NCBI GenBank assembly: GCA_963760435.1 | Contig: CAVXDE010000027.1 | Span: 245,158-309,157, forward strand | Direction: 5' to 3' | DNA: 64,000 nt | Source of the DNA: JAFAXD01 sp963760435 | Lineage (GTDB): Bacteria; Pseudomonadota; Alphaproteobacteria; Rhizobiales; Xanthobacteraceae | In this document: piece by piece, positions 45,842-54,786 of the stretch | Position numbering within the stretch: the first letter of the stretch is position 1 | How the letters are laid out: each line of letters starts with the position of its first letter | The notes under the pieces: generated by a model | Database searches by the model: none | Seen by the model: the letters and a program-made list of their open reading frames with translations, nothing else | Told to the model about the DNA's origin: nothing | Translations under genes and position numbers: made by a program

Positions 45842-46123
45842 CTACTTTGGATCCGCCACGGCTGGCAGAGTGACCCCGTGGTCACAACCGTCCGGGCGGA
45901 CTTTGGTACCGCGGCGTTCGGCCGGCACCTTGCAATTATCAACCCGCTGCTCGTCACTCGCCTTGTCGCCCAATCGTTCTTTGAGCGTCTGCGTCCGCAT
46001 GGTGGGAGCGTCGTGCGACGCATTCGGCATGCGCGCCGGCGCTGCATCTTGTGCGCGGGCAGAGCCAAACAACAAAGCAACGATTATACCAGCTGTTGTG
46101 ATGAGAGCGTTCTTGCACTTCAT
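45842..46123 (-). CDS. Small exported protein
   Basis: The 93-residue frame has a convincing signal peptide (ALITTAGIIVALLFGSARAQ). The mature part is polar and carries two Cys (VDNCKVPAE and RPDGCDHGVT) that could form one disulfide. No known family is recognised. It reads away from a 650-base gene-poor stretch. It may be a secreted or periplasmic factor. Confidence 0.55.
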   Translation of the reverse strand: MKCKNALITTAGIIVALLFGSARAQDAAPARMPNASHDAPTMRTQTLKERLGDKASDEQRVDNCKVPAERRGTKVRPDGCDHGVTLPAVADPK

Positions 46124-46780
46124 TCGCGGCTCCCGGCTTGCCTGAACTCGATCAATTGAACGGCTGTGCCTTGCGAATAGGTGATATGCATTGCCGTGTC
46201 GCTCATCACTCCGGTTATTGCTTTCAAATTACCGATGCCGCCAGGCGGTAGCATGTGATTTGATACGTGATTATATTTTGCGCACCAGCAGTATCATTTT
46301 CATCTAATCCTAACAAATTACCGAATCGATCGATGTTTTGTTGATACTTATGTTCTCGAACCGGCAAGGTCCGTTTCGTCCGTCCTCTCTCGTCTTTCAA
46401 AAAACATTCATGTAGATGTCGTCTTGTAGACTTTGATCCTGCCTATGCGGGATCGCGGGATGGTAATGATGAGCAACACAGGTGCAAGGCTGACGGACGA
46501 GGCGCGCTGACCTCGTCGAGACCAACTGCACCTCCCAGCATCATTATACGGCAAGAGTGACAGTTCGACATTGCTGGCCGGCTCCCCCGGCATTACGCGT
46601 GCCGAATTGCTGATCGACCCCGCCGCAGCATGACACCGTCCGCCACATCTTTGTGAGGGCGCGCGCTCGGCTGCCAACAAATGCTTTTCGCTCTGACTTT
46701 TTGTCACTGGGCCGGCGCCCGGTTCGACCGTTTGCGCCTGCCTTACACCCGCGGCGTCAACAAAAAGACTGGTGATCAGA
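46124..46780. promoter_or_regulatory. Gene-poor, AT-rich stretch upstream of the RTX gene
   Basis: No convincing coding frame is seen here. The part at about 46240-46400 is markedly richer in A and T than its surroundings (for example TGATTTGATACGTGATTATA). It could hold the promoter of the RTX gene and sites for a nucleoid-associated protein such as MucR or H-NS-like factors. No specific operator could be identified. A minus-strand frame at 46408-46707 has no coding character. Confidence 0.4.
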
Positions 46781-48058
46781 ATGGCGACCTATGATCTCAC
46801 TCGGACCCAACTCGATGCGGCGCTAAGCCACAATTTCGATGCGCAGACGCGCGCTGCGATCATCGACTACCTCAATGATGCCCATGCCTTCGATCCGAAG
46901 GTGACGGTCGACAACCAGCCGTTCCCGGCGAACTCGAACGCGGACATCTTCAGCGTCCAGTCAACATTCGCGACTATCAACACCGATGACCCACCCAAGG
47001 TCATCCTGGCCAACACCTCCCAGAACGTCACGCTGGACGTTGTCGGCCACCACGACGTACTGGTCGCGACCGGACCGGGCAATGACCAGATCCTGCTCAA
47101 CGACAGCGGCAACGACCTGGTCTATGCCGGCGCCGGCAACGACGTGGTCGTCGGCGGCAATGGTGCGGACACCATCTACGGGCAAGGCGGCAACGACCTG
47201 CTGGTCGCCGGACACGGCGGCGGCGCAGTATTCGGTGGCGATGGCAACGACACGCTTTCCGGTACGTCCGGCAACGACAGCCTTTATGGCGGGAACGGCA
47301 ACGACCTGCTGATGGGTGGAACCGGACATCACGAGTTGTTGGTGGGCGGCAACGGCAGTGACACGCTCTTCGCCGGTACCGGCAATGACACGCTGATTGG
47401 CGGATCGGGCAATGATCAGTTTCACGCTGGCTCAGGCACCGATTCGATTCTGGGTGGCGCCGGTAACGACACACTTTACGGCGGCAGCGGCGATGCCACC
47501 CTCAATGGCGGTGCCGGCAACAATTCCATCGTCGGCGGCAGTGGACATCATCAATTGCTCATCGGCGGAGAGGGGCACAACACCCTGATTGCCGGATCCG
47601 GTAACGACACACTGGTGGCCGGCGACGACGGCGATGTGCTGCGCGCCGGTGACGGCAACGACTTGCTCCTGGGCGGCCAGGGCAACGATACGCTCTACGG
47701 CGGCGGGGGACACGCCAGTCTGCAGGGCGGCGCCGGCAACGACTATCTGTTCGGCGGCAGCGGCGACAACACGCTCAGTGGCGGCGGCGGCAGCGACACG
47801 CTCTATGGCGGCAGCGGACACCAGTCGCTGGTCGGCGGCAGCGGCAACGACCTGTTCATCGCCGGCACCGGCAACGAGACGATCAACGGCGGCGGTGGCC
47901 ACAATACGCTCATCTTTGCCGGAAGCTTCGAGGACGCGACCATCTCGACGAACACCCACACCGGCATCACGACGATCGCGATTGCCGGCGGCCCGACCGA
48001 CAAAGTCGAAGACGTACAAACGGTCATCTTCAACGACAACGTCATCAAGTTGTCTTGA
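46781..48058 (+). CDS. RTX-repeat calcium-binding secreted protein
   Basis: Acidic protein of about 425 residues. After about 90 non-repeat residues it consists almost entirely of degenerate glycine- and aspartate-rich nonapeptides of the GGxGxDxLx type (such as GGQGNDTLYGGGG and GGSGNDLFIAGTG) to about residue 390, then a short C-terminal region. These repeats bind calcium and fold as parallel beta-rolls. Proteins with C-terminal RTX repeats are usually exported by a type I system, but no hlyB/hlyD/tolC-like genes are in the window. There is no signal peptide. The repeats also contain unusual GHH and GHQ variants in place of GND. No enzymatic domain was recognised. The ATG at 46781 is the likely start. 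Confidence 0.88.
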   Translation: MATYDLTRTQLDAALSHNFDAQTRAAIIDYLNDAHAFDPKVTVDNQPFPANSNADIFSVQSTFATINTDDPPKVILANTSQNVTLDVVGHHDVLVATGPGNDQILLNDSGNDLVYAGAGNDVVVGGNGADTIYGQGGNDLLVAGHGGGAVFGGDGNDTLSGTSGNDSLYGGNGNDLLMGGTGHHELLVGGNGSDTLFAGTGNDTLIGGSGNDQFHAGSGTDSILGGAGNDTLYGGSGDATLNGGAGNNSIVGGSGHHQLLIGGEGHNTLIAGSGNDTLVAGDDGDVLRAGDGNDLLLGGQGNDTLYGGGGHASLQGGAGNDYLFGGSGDNTLSGGGGSDTLYGGSGHQSLVGGSGNDLFIAGTGNETINGGGGHNTLIFAGSFEDATISTNTHTGITTIAIAGGPTDKVEDVQTVIFNDNVIKLS

Positions 48059-48073
48059 TTGCTTTCGTCCTGA

Positions 48074-48102
48074 GACGCCCGGCCTGGCGGAGGCCGGGCG
48101 TC
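48074..48102 (+). terminator. Rho-independent-like hairpin after the RTX gene
   Basis: Eleven-base perfect stem GACGCCCGGCC / GGCCGGGCGTC with a seven-base loop, 16 bases after the RTX stop codon. The T run that would complete an intrinsic terminator is missing, as is common in GC-rich genomes. Confidence 0.75.
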
Positions 48103-48240
48103 ACAACGGATCAAGTCCGCAAAGGTTCAACAACATTACGCCGATACTTCGGTTTTCACCGAAGCGATCGGTCCTGACGAAACCGTCGTCCGGCCCCTAG
48201 GTTGACATCGCGCAGATGCAACGAATAGCGGGTTCGCGAC

Positions 48241-49848
48241 ATGCTGCAGACCAGCACCCCGAAGCTTGATCCACGCGAGCACCATTACTGGATCGCGGCA
48301 CCGCAGCGCGGGCTCAATCTATTCCTGCGCCACCTGGCGCCGCCGCAACGGCGCGGCCGTCCACGCCCCGTGCTCTACGTGCACGGGGCGACATTTCCGT
48401 CAGCGCTGTCGATCGCGCATCGGTTTGACGGATTTTCCTGGCGCGATGCGCTTGTCGAGGCCGGGTTCGACGTCTGGGGCTTCGATTTCCTCGGGTTCGG
48501 CGCCTCCGACCGCTATCCGGAGATGACCGCGCCCGCCGAGGCGAACGCGCCGCTTTGCCGCACGGCAGATGCAAGCGAACAGCTCGAGGCCGCCGTGCGC
48601 TTCATTCTGGCGCAGCACGACGTGCCGCGCCTCTCGTTGATCACTCACTCCTGGGGTTCCATGCCGGCCGGCCGTTTTGCGGCACGCAGCCCGATGCTGG
48701 TGGACCGCATGGTCTTGTTTGGTCCGATCACGTGGCGGCCTGCACGTCGCGACGAGAAGCCGCCGACGGCCCCAGCGTGGCGCCTTGTCACCCTCACCGA
48801 TCAGTGGGCGCGCTTCATCGAGGACGTGCCGGCGGGCGAGCCGCCGGTACTCGGCCACGCGCACTTCGTGGATTGGGGCGAGCGCTATCTCGACAGCGAC
48901 CCCGCGGCGCGACGATGCGATCCGCCCGGCGTCAAGATCCCGACCGGTCCATTCGCCGACATTCTCGCCGCCTGGCATGGCGATCTTGCCTACGATCCTG
49001 GCGCGGTGCGCGCCCCGGTCGCGATCATCCGCGGCGCCTGGGACGGGCTTGTCACCGATGCCGACGCACGCTGGCTGTTCGACGCGTTCACCGCCTCGCC
49101 CGACAAGCGCGACATCAAGATCAGCCGCGGCACGCACCTGATGCATCTCGAGGCGATGCGGCATGCGCTTTATGCCGAGAGCATCGCGTTTCTCACGGGG
49201 GAGGACCACAACCGGCAACAACAACAAAGTGGAGCAACGACCATGGATGCCATCACCGAGAAACCCAACATCCCTGGCTACGACCGCGGCACCGAGAAGG
49301 TCGCCAAGTCGCCGATCACACTCGCCGAATGGGAGGACCTGAAGAAATCGGCGCTGTTCTCCGAGGAGGACGCGGTCTATCTGCGGCTTTCCGAAAGCGT
49401 GCTGGCGGTCCAGGTCGATGACCTGCTCAAGACTTGGCGTGGGATTATCTTCGATCACCCGCATCTGCGCGCGTATGACGAAGATCCGAAAACCCATGAA
49501 ATCGACACCAGCTATACGGCAGCAGTGGCCAAGCGCTTCGGCCAATGGGTAATCGACACGGCGCGCGCCAACTATGACCAAGCCTGGCTGGACTATCAGT
49601 ACGAGATCGGGTTGCGCCATCATCGCAGCAAGAAGAACCAGACCGACCACGCCCACACGCTTGGCCATATCCGCGCCCGCGATGTGATCGCATTCTGTGC
49701 GTCAATCGTGGTGCCGATGCGGGCGTTCCTGGCCAAAGGTGGACATCCGCCGGACGTGGTCGAGCGCATGTATGACGCCTGGTGGAAGGCGATGATCCTG
49801 CAGGCGACGCTTTGGATGCAGCCCTATATCCGCGACGGCGATTTCTAG
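48241..49848 (+). CDS. Alpha/beta hydrolase fused in frame to a protoglobin domain
   Basis: One 535-residue frame holds two domains. Residues about 1-320 form an alpha/beta hydrolase with oxyanion region LYVHGATFPSA, nucleophile elbow THSWGS (Ser137), acid GAWDGLVTDADA and late His GTHLMHLE. Residues 335-535 form a protoglobin, shown by LDYQYEIGLRHHRSKKNQTD, whose His pair lies where the haem-ligand His is expected, then ARDVIAFCASIVVPMRAFLA and DAWWKAMILQATLW. The joint (DHNRQQQQSGATT) reads like translated intergenic DNA. An internal ATG at 49243 with a GTGGAG ribosome site could start a free 201-residue protoglobin. Either a true fusion or a lost stop codon is possible. Protoglobins bind O2, CO and NO. 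Confidence 0.85.
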   Translation: MLQTSTPKLDPREHHYWIAAPQRGLNLFLRHLAPPQRRGRPRPVLYVHGATFPSALSIAHRFDGFSWRDALVEAGFDVWGFDFLGFGASDRYPEMTAPAEANAPLCRTADASEQLEAAVRFILAQHDVPRLSLITHSWGSMPAGRFAARSPMLVDRMVLFGPITWRPARRDEKPPTAPAWRLVTLTDQWARFIEDVPAGEPPVLGHAHFVDWGERYLDSDPAARRCDPPGVKIPTGPFADILAAWHGDLAYDPGAVRAPVAIIRGAWDGLVTDADARWLFDAFTASPDKRDIKISRGTHLMHLEAMRHALYAESIAFLTGEDHNRQQQQSGATTMDAITEKPNIPGYDRGTEKVAKSPITLAEWEDLKKSALFSEEDAVYLRLSESVLAVQVDDLLKTWRGIIFDHPHLRAYDEDPKTHEIDTSYTAAVAKRFGQWVIDTARANYDQAWLDYQYEIGLRHHRSKKNQTDHAHTLGHIRARDVIAFCASIVVPMRAFLAKGGHPPDVVERMYDAWWKAMILQATLWMQPYIRDGDF

Positions 49849-50036
49849 GCTTTCGCGTCGGCGCCCGACGATTCGGCCTGCCAGCTGCGCCACGTGGCCA
49901 CGACAAGCGCCAACGCGGTCGCAATCCAGACCGCGAGCGCAATCCACATCATGCCGCGCGCGCCGGTGCGCAGCGGTGCAAAGTCCGCGGCTAGCGACAA
50001 CCGCGCCGTCGCCAGCGAATACATGCCGAGCGGGAA
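49845..50036 (-). pseudogene. C-terminal remnant of a TDT/SLAC1-type transporter gene, cut at 50,034
   Basis: On the minus strand, 64 in-frame codons from the junction end at a TAG stop (49847-49845). They read FPLGMYSLATARLSLA and then a membrane helix, MMWIALAVWIATALALVV. The FPLGMY motif is characteristic of the last helices of tellurite-resistance/dicarboxylate (TDT, SLAC1-like) transporters. The remaining roughly 270 residues are absent because the similarity stops within a few bases of the point where kdpA begins. The gene is convergent with the hydrolase-protoglobin gene. The family call rests on a short stretch and is moderate. Confidence 0.55.
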
Positions 50037-50040
50037 TTGG
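50030..50040. other. Chimeric junction between unrelated sequences
   Basis: Within CGGGAATTGG at 50031-50040 the minus-strand transporter similarity (FPLGMY, ending in the codon at 50034-50036) meets the plus-strand KdpA similarity (NWQAYSGE, beginning at 50035). Both genes are truncated here with essentially no spacer. No insertion sequence end, tRNA or attachment-site repeat is visible. Base composition and codon choice also change: the kdp side uses more A/T-ending codons. Confidence 0.7.
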
Positions 50041-51411
50041 CAAGCCTACAGCGGTGAGACCACAATGAGCTATCTGACCCAGATGGCCGGGCTCACTATG
50101 CATAATTTCGTTTCGGCGGCGACGGGCATCGCGCTTGCTATCGCGCTCATCCGGGGATTTGCCCGCCGCTCGGTGCAAACGATCGGCAATTTCTGGGTCG
50201 ATATGACCCGCACGGTTCTCTATGTGCTGTTGCCGATTTCGATCGTCGTCGGGCTTTTTTTCGTCTGGCAGGGCATGCCGCAAAACCTGAACCCCTATAC
50301 TGAGGTCACGACACTCGAAGGTGTCAAGCAGCTCATCGCCCAAGGGCAGGTAGCGAGCCAGGAAGTCATCAAAGAGATGGGCACCAATGGCGGCGGCTTC
50401 TTCAATGCCAATTCGGCGCATCCCTACGAGAACCCCAACGCACTGACCAATTTCGTCCAAATCGTTCTGATCTTCTCGATTGGCGCGGCCTTGACCAATG
50501 TGTTCGGCCGGATGGTTGGCAAGGAGCGGCAAGGCTGGGCGATCTTCGCTGTCATGGGCATTTTGTTCCTGGCCGGAACATTTACCGTCTATGCAACCGA
50601 GAGCGGCGGCAATCCGGCTTTCGCCGTTTTTCCCGTCGATGCCACACCAAGCGCTCTCCAGGCGGGCGGCAACATGGAAGGCAAGGAGGTGCGGTTTGGC
50701 ATGGTCAATTCGTCCCTCTTCACAACAATCACGACCGATGCCTCCTGCGGCGCAGTCAACAATATGCACGACAGCCTTTTGCCGCTGGCTGGCATGGTGC
50801 CAATGATTAACATCATGCTCGGCGAGATCATCTTCGGTGGCGTCGGCTCGGGCCTTTACGGCATGCTGCTCTTCGCGATCGTCGCGGTCTTCGTCGCTGG
50901 TCTGATGGTCGGCCGAACCCCGGAATATCTCGGCAAGAAAATCGAGGCGCGAGAGGTCAAGATGGCGATCCTTGCCATTCTCATCCTGCCTTTGTCGATC
51001 CTCGGCTTCACAGCGCTCGCGGTCGTGGTCACCCCGGGCCTTGCCGGGATGGCCAATGCCGGTCCGCATGGCTTCAGCGAAGCGCTTTACGCCTATACAT
51101 CGGCGACCGGCAACAATGGCAGCGCCTTCGCGGGTCTCAGCGCCAACACGCCCTTCTACAATACGACGCTCGGCCTCGCGATGTGGATCGGCCGTTTTAT
51201 GTTCATCGTTCCGATGCTCGCGATAGCTGGATCCCTGGCAAGCAAGAAGATCGTGCCGGCCTCGGCTGGAACCTTCCCGACGGATGGCGGGCTTTTTGTC
51301 GGTCTTCTGATCGGCGTGATTTTGATCATCGGCGGCCTGACCTTCTTTCCGGCCCTCGCTCTTGGACCGATCGTGGAACATCTCGCGATGTACGCCGGTA
51401 CCCTTTTTTAG
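50035..51411 (+). pseudogene. kdpA: Potassium-transporting ATPase subunit A, N-terminus missing
   Basis: K+ channel-like subunit of the KdpFABC complex. About 458 residues remain, against the usual 560-600; about the first 110, including helices one to three, are lost at the junction. The frame begins inside the first selectivity-filter region, at NWQAYSGETTMSYLTQMAG. The other filter regions are present: TNGGGFFNANSAHPYENP, DASCGAVNNMHDS and ATGNNGSAFAG. The GRTPEYLGKKIEA loop is also intact. The open frame upstream of 50035 is foreign DNA. With start at 50065 or earlier, the protein would lack part of the pore and should not be functional. Confidence 0.9.
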
Positions 51412-51441
51412 TCGCCGCAAACGAACTGTTGGGACAAACCA

Positions 51442-53577
51442 ATGAAAGATAGAGCCAATCCGCGTCGCAGTGTGAGCTCCTTGTTCGATCCGGCGATTAT
51501 CGTGCCGGCGATTGGGGATTCATTCCGCAAACTTCACCCTCGGAACCTTGTCCGCAACCCGGTGATGTTCGTGGTCGAGATCGTGACCGTGCTCACGACG
51601 ATCCTGTACGTCCGTGATCTCCTCACCGGCGGCGAAAATTTAAAGTTCACGTTCCAGATCATTGTCTGGCTTTGGATCACCTTGCTGTTTGCGAATTTTG
51701 CCGAGGCTGTCGCCGAAGGCCGCGGCAAGGCGCAGGCGGCAACCCTGCGCAAGGCGCGTACCGACACGCGGGCAAAACGACTGATCGATCCGAATGGCAA
51801 AAGCGGGATGAAGGATGTCATCGAGGGCGTTTCCGCGATCGATTTGGCCCCCGGGGACGTCGTTCTTGTCGAGCCCGGCGATCTCATTCCGAGTGACGGC
51901 GATGTGATCGAAGGCGTCGCCTCGGTCAACAAATCGGCGATCACCGGCAAATCCGCACCGGTCATTCGCGAGGCCGGCGGCGATCGCTCTGCGGTCACCG
52001 GCGGCACGATCGTTCTCTCCGACTGGATCAAGGTGCGCATCACCGCGGCGCAAGGCTCGACCTTTCTCGACCGGATGATTGCGCTAGTCGAAGGCGCGGA
52101 GCGGCAGAAAACACCGAACGAGATCGCACTCAACATTCTTCTCGCCGGATTGACTATCATTTTTGTCATCGCAGTCGCGACCATCCCGAGCTTTGCGAAT
52201 TACGCAGGGGGCAGCGTCAGCGTTGTCGTGCTCGTTGCGCTTTTTGTTACCCTTATTCCGACGACGATCGGGGCGCTCTTGTCGGCGATTGGAATCGCCG
52301 GAATGGACCGTCTCGTACGATTCAATGTTCTCGCCATGTCGGGGCGGGCGGTCGAAGCCGCTGGTGACGTCGACACGCTGCTTCTTGACAAGACCGGCAC
52401 GATCACGCTCGGCAACCGCCAGGCCACGGAATTTATTCCTCTGCCCGGTGTCAGCGAAAAGGAACTCGCGGACGCGGCGCAACTCGCCTCTCTTCCCGAC
52501 GAAACGCCGGAAGGCCGCTCGATCGTCGTTCTCGCAAAGGAAAAGTATGGCATTCGCGGTCGCGAGATGCACGAGCTTCACGCGAAGTTTGTGCCTTTTT
52601 CCGCCTATACCAGATTGAGCGGGGTTGATACCGATACAACGATTATCCGTAAGGGAGCGGTAGACGCGATCTTGGCCTTCGTCCGTTCCGCCGCTGCTCT
52701 GCCCGCAAACAACACAAACGGCGGCGTACCGGCAACGCTCCCATTCTTGGTTTCGGATGCGCTGGTTCAGGCTTTGAACACAAGCGCCGATAAGGTTGCA
52801 AAATCGGGAGGAACGCCGCTCGCCGTCGCCAAAGATGGCCGGCTCCTCGGGATCATCCATCTGAAGGATATCATCAAAGGCGGAATCAGGGAGAGATTCA
52901 GCGCGCTTCGCCAGATGGGAATTCGGACCGTAATGATCACCGGCGATAATCCGCTAACAGCGGCGGCCATCGCGGCCGAGGCGGGCGTTGATGATTTTTT
53001 GGCTCAGGCGACGCCGGAGACAAAATTGAAGCTCATTCGCGACGAACAGGCGCAGGGCAAGCTTGTCGCCATGTGCGGGGACGGCACCAATGACGCACCG
53101 GCCCTGGCCCAGGCCGATGTCGGCGTCGCCATGAACACCGGAACGATGGCGGCGCGAGAAGCGGGCAATATGGTTGATCTCGACAGCGATCCGACAAAGC
53201 TTATCGAGATCGTCGAAATCGGCAAACAGCTCCTCATGACCCGCGGCGCTCTCACGACGTTCTCGATCGCCAATGACGTCGCGAAATATTTCGCGATCAT
53301 CCCGGCGGCGTTCGTCGTCTTCTATCCGCAGCTGCAGAGCCTCAATATCATGCATCTCGCGACGCCGCAGAGCGCCATTCTCTCGGCGATCATCTTCAAC
53401 GCTCTGATCATCATTGCGCTCATCCCCCTTGCGCTGAGAGGGGTCGCCTACCGGCCTGTCGGCGCGGCAAGCGTCTTGCGGCGCAATCTCCTCGTTTATG
53501 GCCTCGGCGGGATCATCGTTCCCTTTATTGGGATCAAGCTCATCGACATTGTCGTCGGCCTGGCTCATCTCGCTTGA
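51442..53577 (+). CDS. kdpB: Potassium-transporting P-type ATPase subunit B, with Lys in place of the TGES Glu
   Basis: Catalytic subunit of KdpFABC, which pumps K+ into the cell at ATP cost. The 711-residue protein has the phosphorylation motif DKTGT (Asp316), the nucleotide-domain motif RKGAVDAI, the hinge GDGTNDAPAL and the TM5 region ANDVAKYFAI. In the actuator domain the nearly invariant ESAITGES reads KSAITGKS: codons 164 and 170 (51931-51933 and 51949-51951) are AAA instead of GAA. The second Glu activates water for dephosphorylation, so this protein should stall as a phosphoenzyme. The length is otherwise normal. It follows kdpA by 30 bp with an ATG start. Confidence 0.93.
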   Translation: MKDRANPRRSVSSLFDPAIIVPAIGDSFRKLHPRNLVRNPVMFVVEIVTVLTTILYVRDLLTGGENLKFTFQIIVWLWITLLFANFAEAVAEGRGKAQAATLRKARTDTRAKRLIDPNGKSGMKDVIEGVSAIDLAPGDVVLVEPGDLIPSDGDVIEGVASVNKSAITGKSAPVIREAGGDRSAVTGGTIVLSDWIKVRITAAQGSTFLDRMIALVEGAERQKTPNEIALNILLAGLTIIFVIAVATIPSFANYAGGSVSVVVLVALFVTLIPTTIGALLSAIGIAGMDRLVRFNVLAMSGRAVEAAGDVDTLLLDKTGTITLGNRQATEFIPLPGVSEKELADAAQLASLPDETPEGRSIVVLAKEKYGIRGREMHELHAKFVPFSAYTRLSGVDTDTTIIRKGAVDAILAFVRSAAALPANNTNGGVPATLPFLVSDALVQALNTSADKVAKSGGTPLAVAKDGRLLGIIHLKDIIKGGIRERFSALRQMGIRTVMITGDNPLTAAAIAAEAGVDDFLAQATPETKLKLIRDEQAQGKLVAMCGDGTNDAPALAQADVGVAMNTGTMAAREAGNMVDLDSDPTKLIEIVEIGKQLLMTRGALTTFSIANDVAKYFAIIPAAFVVFYPQLQSLNIMHLATPQSAILSAIIFNALIIIALIPLALRGVAYRPVGAASVLRRNLLVYGLGGIIVPFIGIKLIDIVVGLAHLA

Positions 53578-53626
53578 AGACAAGCAACACGCATAAAGAC
53601 AAACAACTAGCTTTAAGGACAATCAA

Positions 53627-54657
53627 ATGATCAAGCATCTCGTCCCGGCCATCATGCTGACTGTATTGATGACGGTCGTGACCGGGCTTGCCTATCCCCT
53701 CGCAATGACAGGATTAGCGGGCCTTCTCTTCCCCTATCAGGCCAAGGGCAGTCTCATTGAACGCGATGGAAAGATCATCGGCTCTGAACTGATCGGGCAG
53801 AATTTCACCGGCGACGGCTATTTTCATGGACGGCCGTCCGCAACGACGGATACCGATCCGAATGATTCGTCCAAAACCGTGCCCGCGCCCTATAACGCAA
53901 GCAATTCAGGGGGTTCGAATCTAGGACCCACATCGAAGGCGCTGGTCGACCGGGTCAAAGGCGATTCGGATTTCTAGCGGCGACAAATCCCTCCGCCAAG
54001 GTTCCGGTTGATCTCGTCACCACCTCGGCCAGCGGACTCGACCCCGACATGACGCCTGCCGCCGCCTTGTTCCAGGTTCCGCGTGTCGCGAAATCCCGCA
54101 GCATATCCGAGGACCAGATTCGCCGTCTCGTCGCTGAGAACACGGCCGGCCGGGTCCTCGGTATATTGGGGGAGCCGCATGTCAATGTGCTGAAACTCAA
54201 TCTCGCCATCGATAAGGCCTTTCCAGCGCAAGAGCGTCGCGAAACCAAGGAGAACCCGTCTGCGGCCGAGGCAACTCCAGCTCCTCCAGCGCCCGCGGTC
54301 GGCGCGCCCGTCGCGACTGCTCCTGTGCCGGCGCCTGTCGTAGAGCCGCCGCCGGCGGCGGCCGCACCGGAGACGCTCGCTCCTCCTGTCGCCGAGGTGC
54401 CAGCAGCGCCCACGGTCGTGTCGCCGTCGGTCAATCCGCCCGAGAAGCCGACATCGAAATCGGGGGCAGCAGCCACGGGAGCCACAGCGGCCGTATTCCC
54501 CTCTGAAATTTCTCCCGCACACGCTGGCGAAAAGCCCGAGACGGCGCGCCTCAAGACCTGTTCCGATCAATATCACGCGAACACCGCAACCAACTCCAAT
54601 GGCGGCCTGAAAAGGGACGCCTATTTGAAAGAATGCAAGAAACGTTTGAAGGGCTGA
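53627..54657 (+). pseudogene. kdpC: KdpC, frameshifted, with a long Pro/Ala-rich C-terminal extension
   Basis: Accessory subunit of the Kdp complex. The N-terminal part from the ATG at 53627 has one membrane helix and the family motifs NFTGDGYFHGRPSATTDTDP and GGSNLGPTSKALVDRV. It meets a stop after GDSDF at 53977. The protein continues in another frame with ATNPSAKVPVDLVTTSASGL and GRVLGILGEPHVNVLKLNLA. One indel near 53970 explains this. The normal KdpC ends about there (about 195 residues), but the frame goes on for about 125 residues rich in Pro, Ala and Val. It closes with a short charged end, KTCSDQYHANTATNSNGG to KKRLKG, with two Cys. The extension is unusual. Confidence 0.85.
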
Positions 54658-54786
54658 CTCAACGTGTCCTACTCGACCGGTGGGAAAAAGGGATAGGTTT
54701 TCAAAGCGGATTTTTTCTCGCCTTGAGTTGTTGTCTCTTCAGATGAGGTGTTGGGTATTCGCGCTGGGTTAGCGTGAAGAACTCAA

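Noticed and set aside
46408..46707. 99-residue minus-strand frame upstream of the RTX gene
   Set aside because: No hydrophobic or domain pattern and no ribosome site.
46900..48000. Repetitive DNA that could be taken for a tandem repeat or CRISPR array
   Set aside because: The repeats are degenerate, in frame and encode GGxGxDxLx peptides; there are no constant repeats with unique spacers. No CRISPR array is present in the window.
48400..49668. 422-residue minus-strand frame opposite the hydrolase-protoglobin gene
   Set aside because: No family pattern; it mirrors codon bias of the real plus-strand gene.
49894..50034. N-terminal 47 residues of the open kdpA frame
   Set aside because: They do not resemble KdpA; they are the antisense of the truncated transporter gene.
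49702..51420. 572-residue open frame antisense to kdpA and the protoglobin domain
   Set aside because: Its composition is that of an antisense shadow (rich in Arg, Asp, His and Glu without domain pattern), and both strands' real genes explain the sequence.
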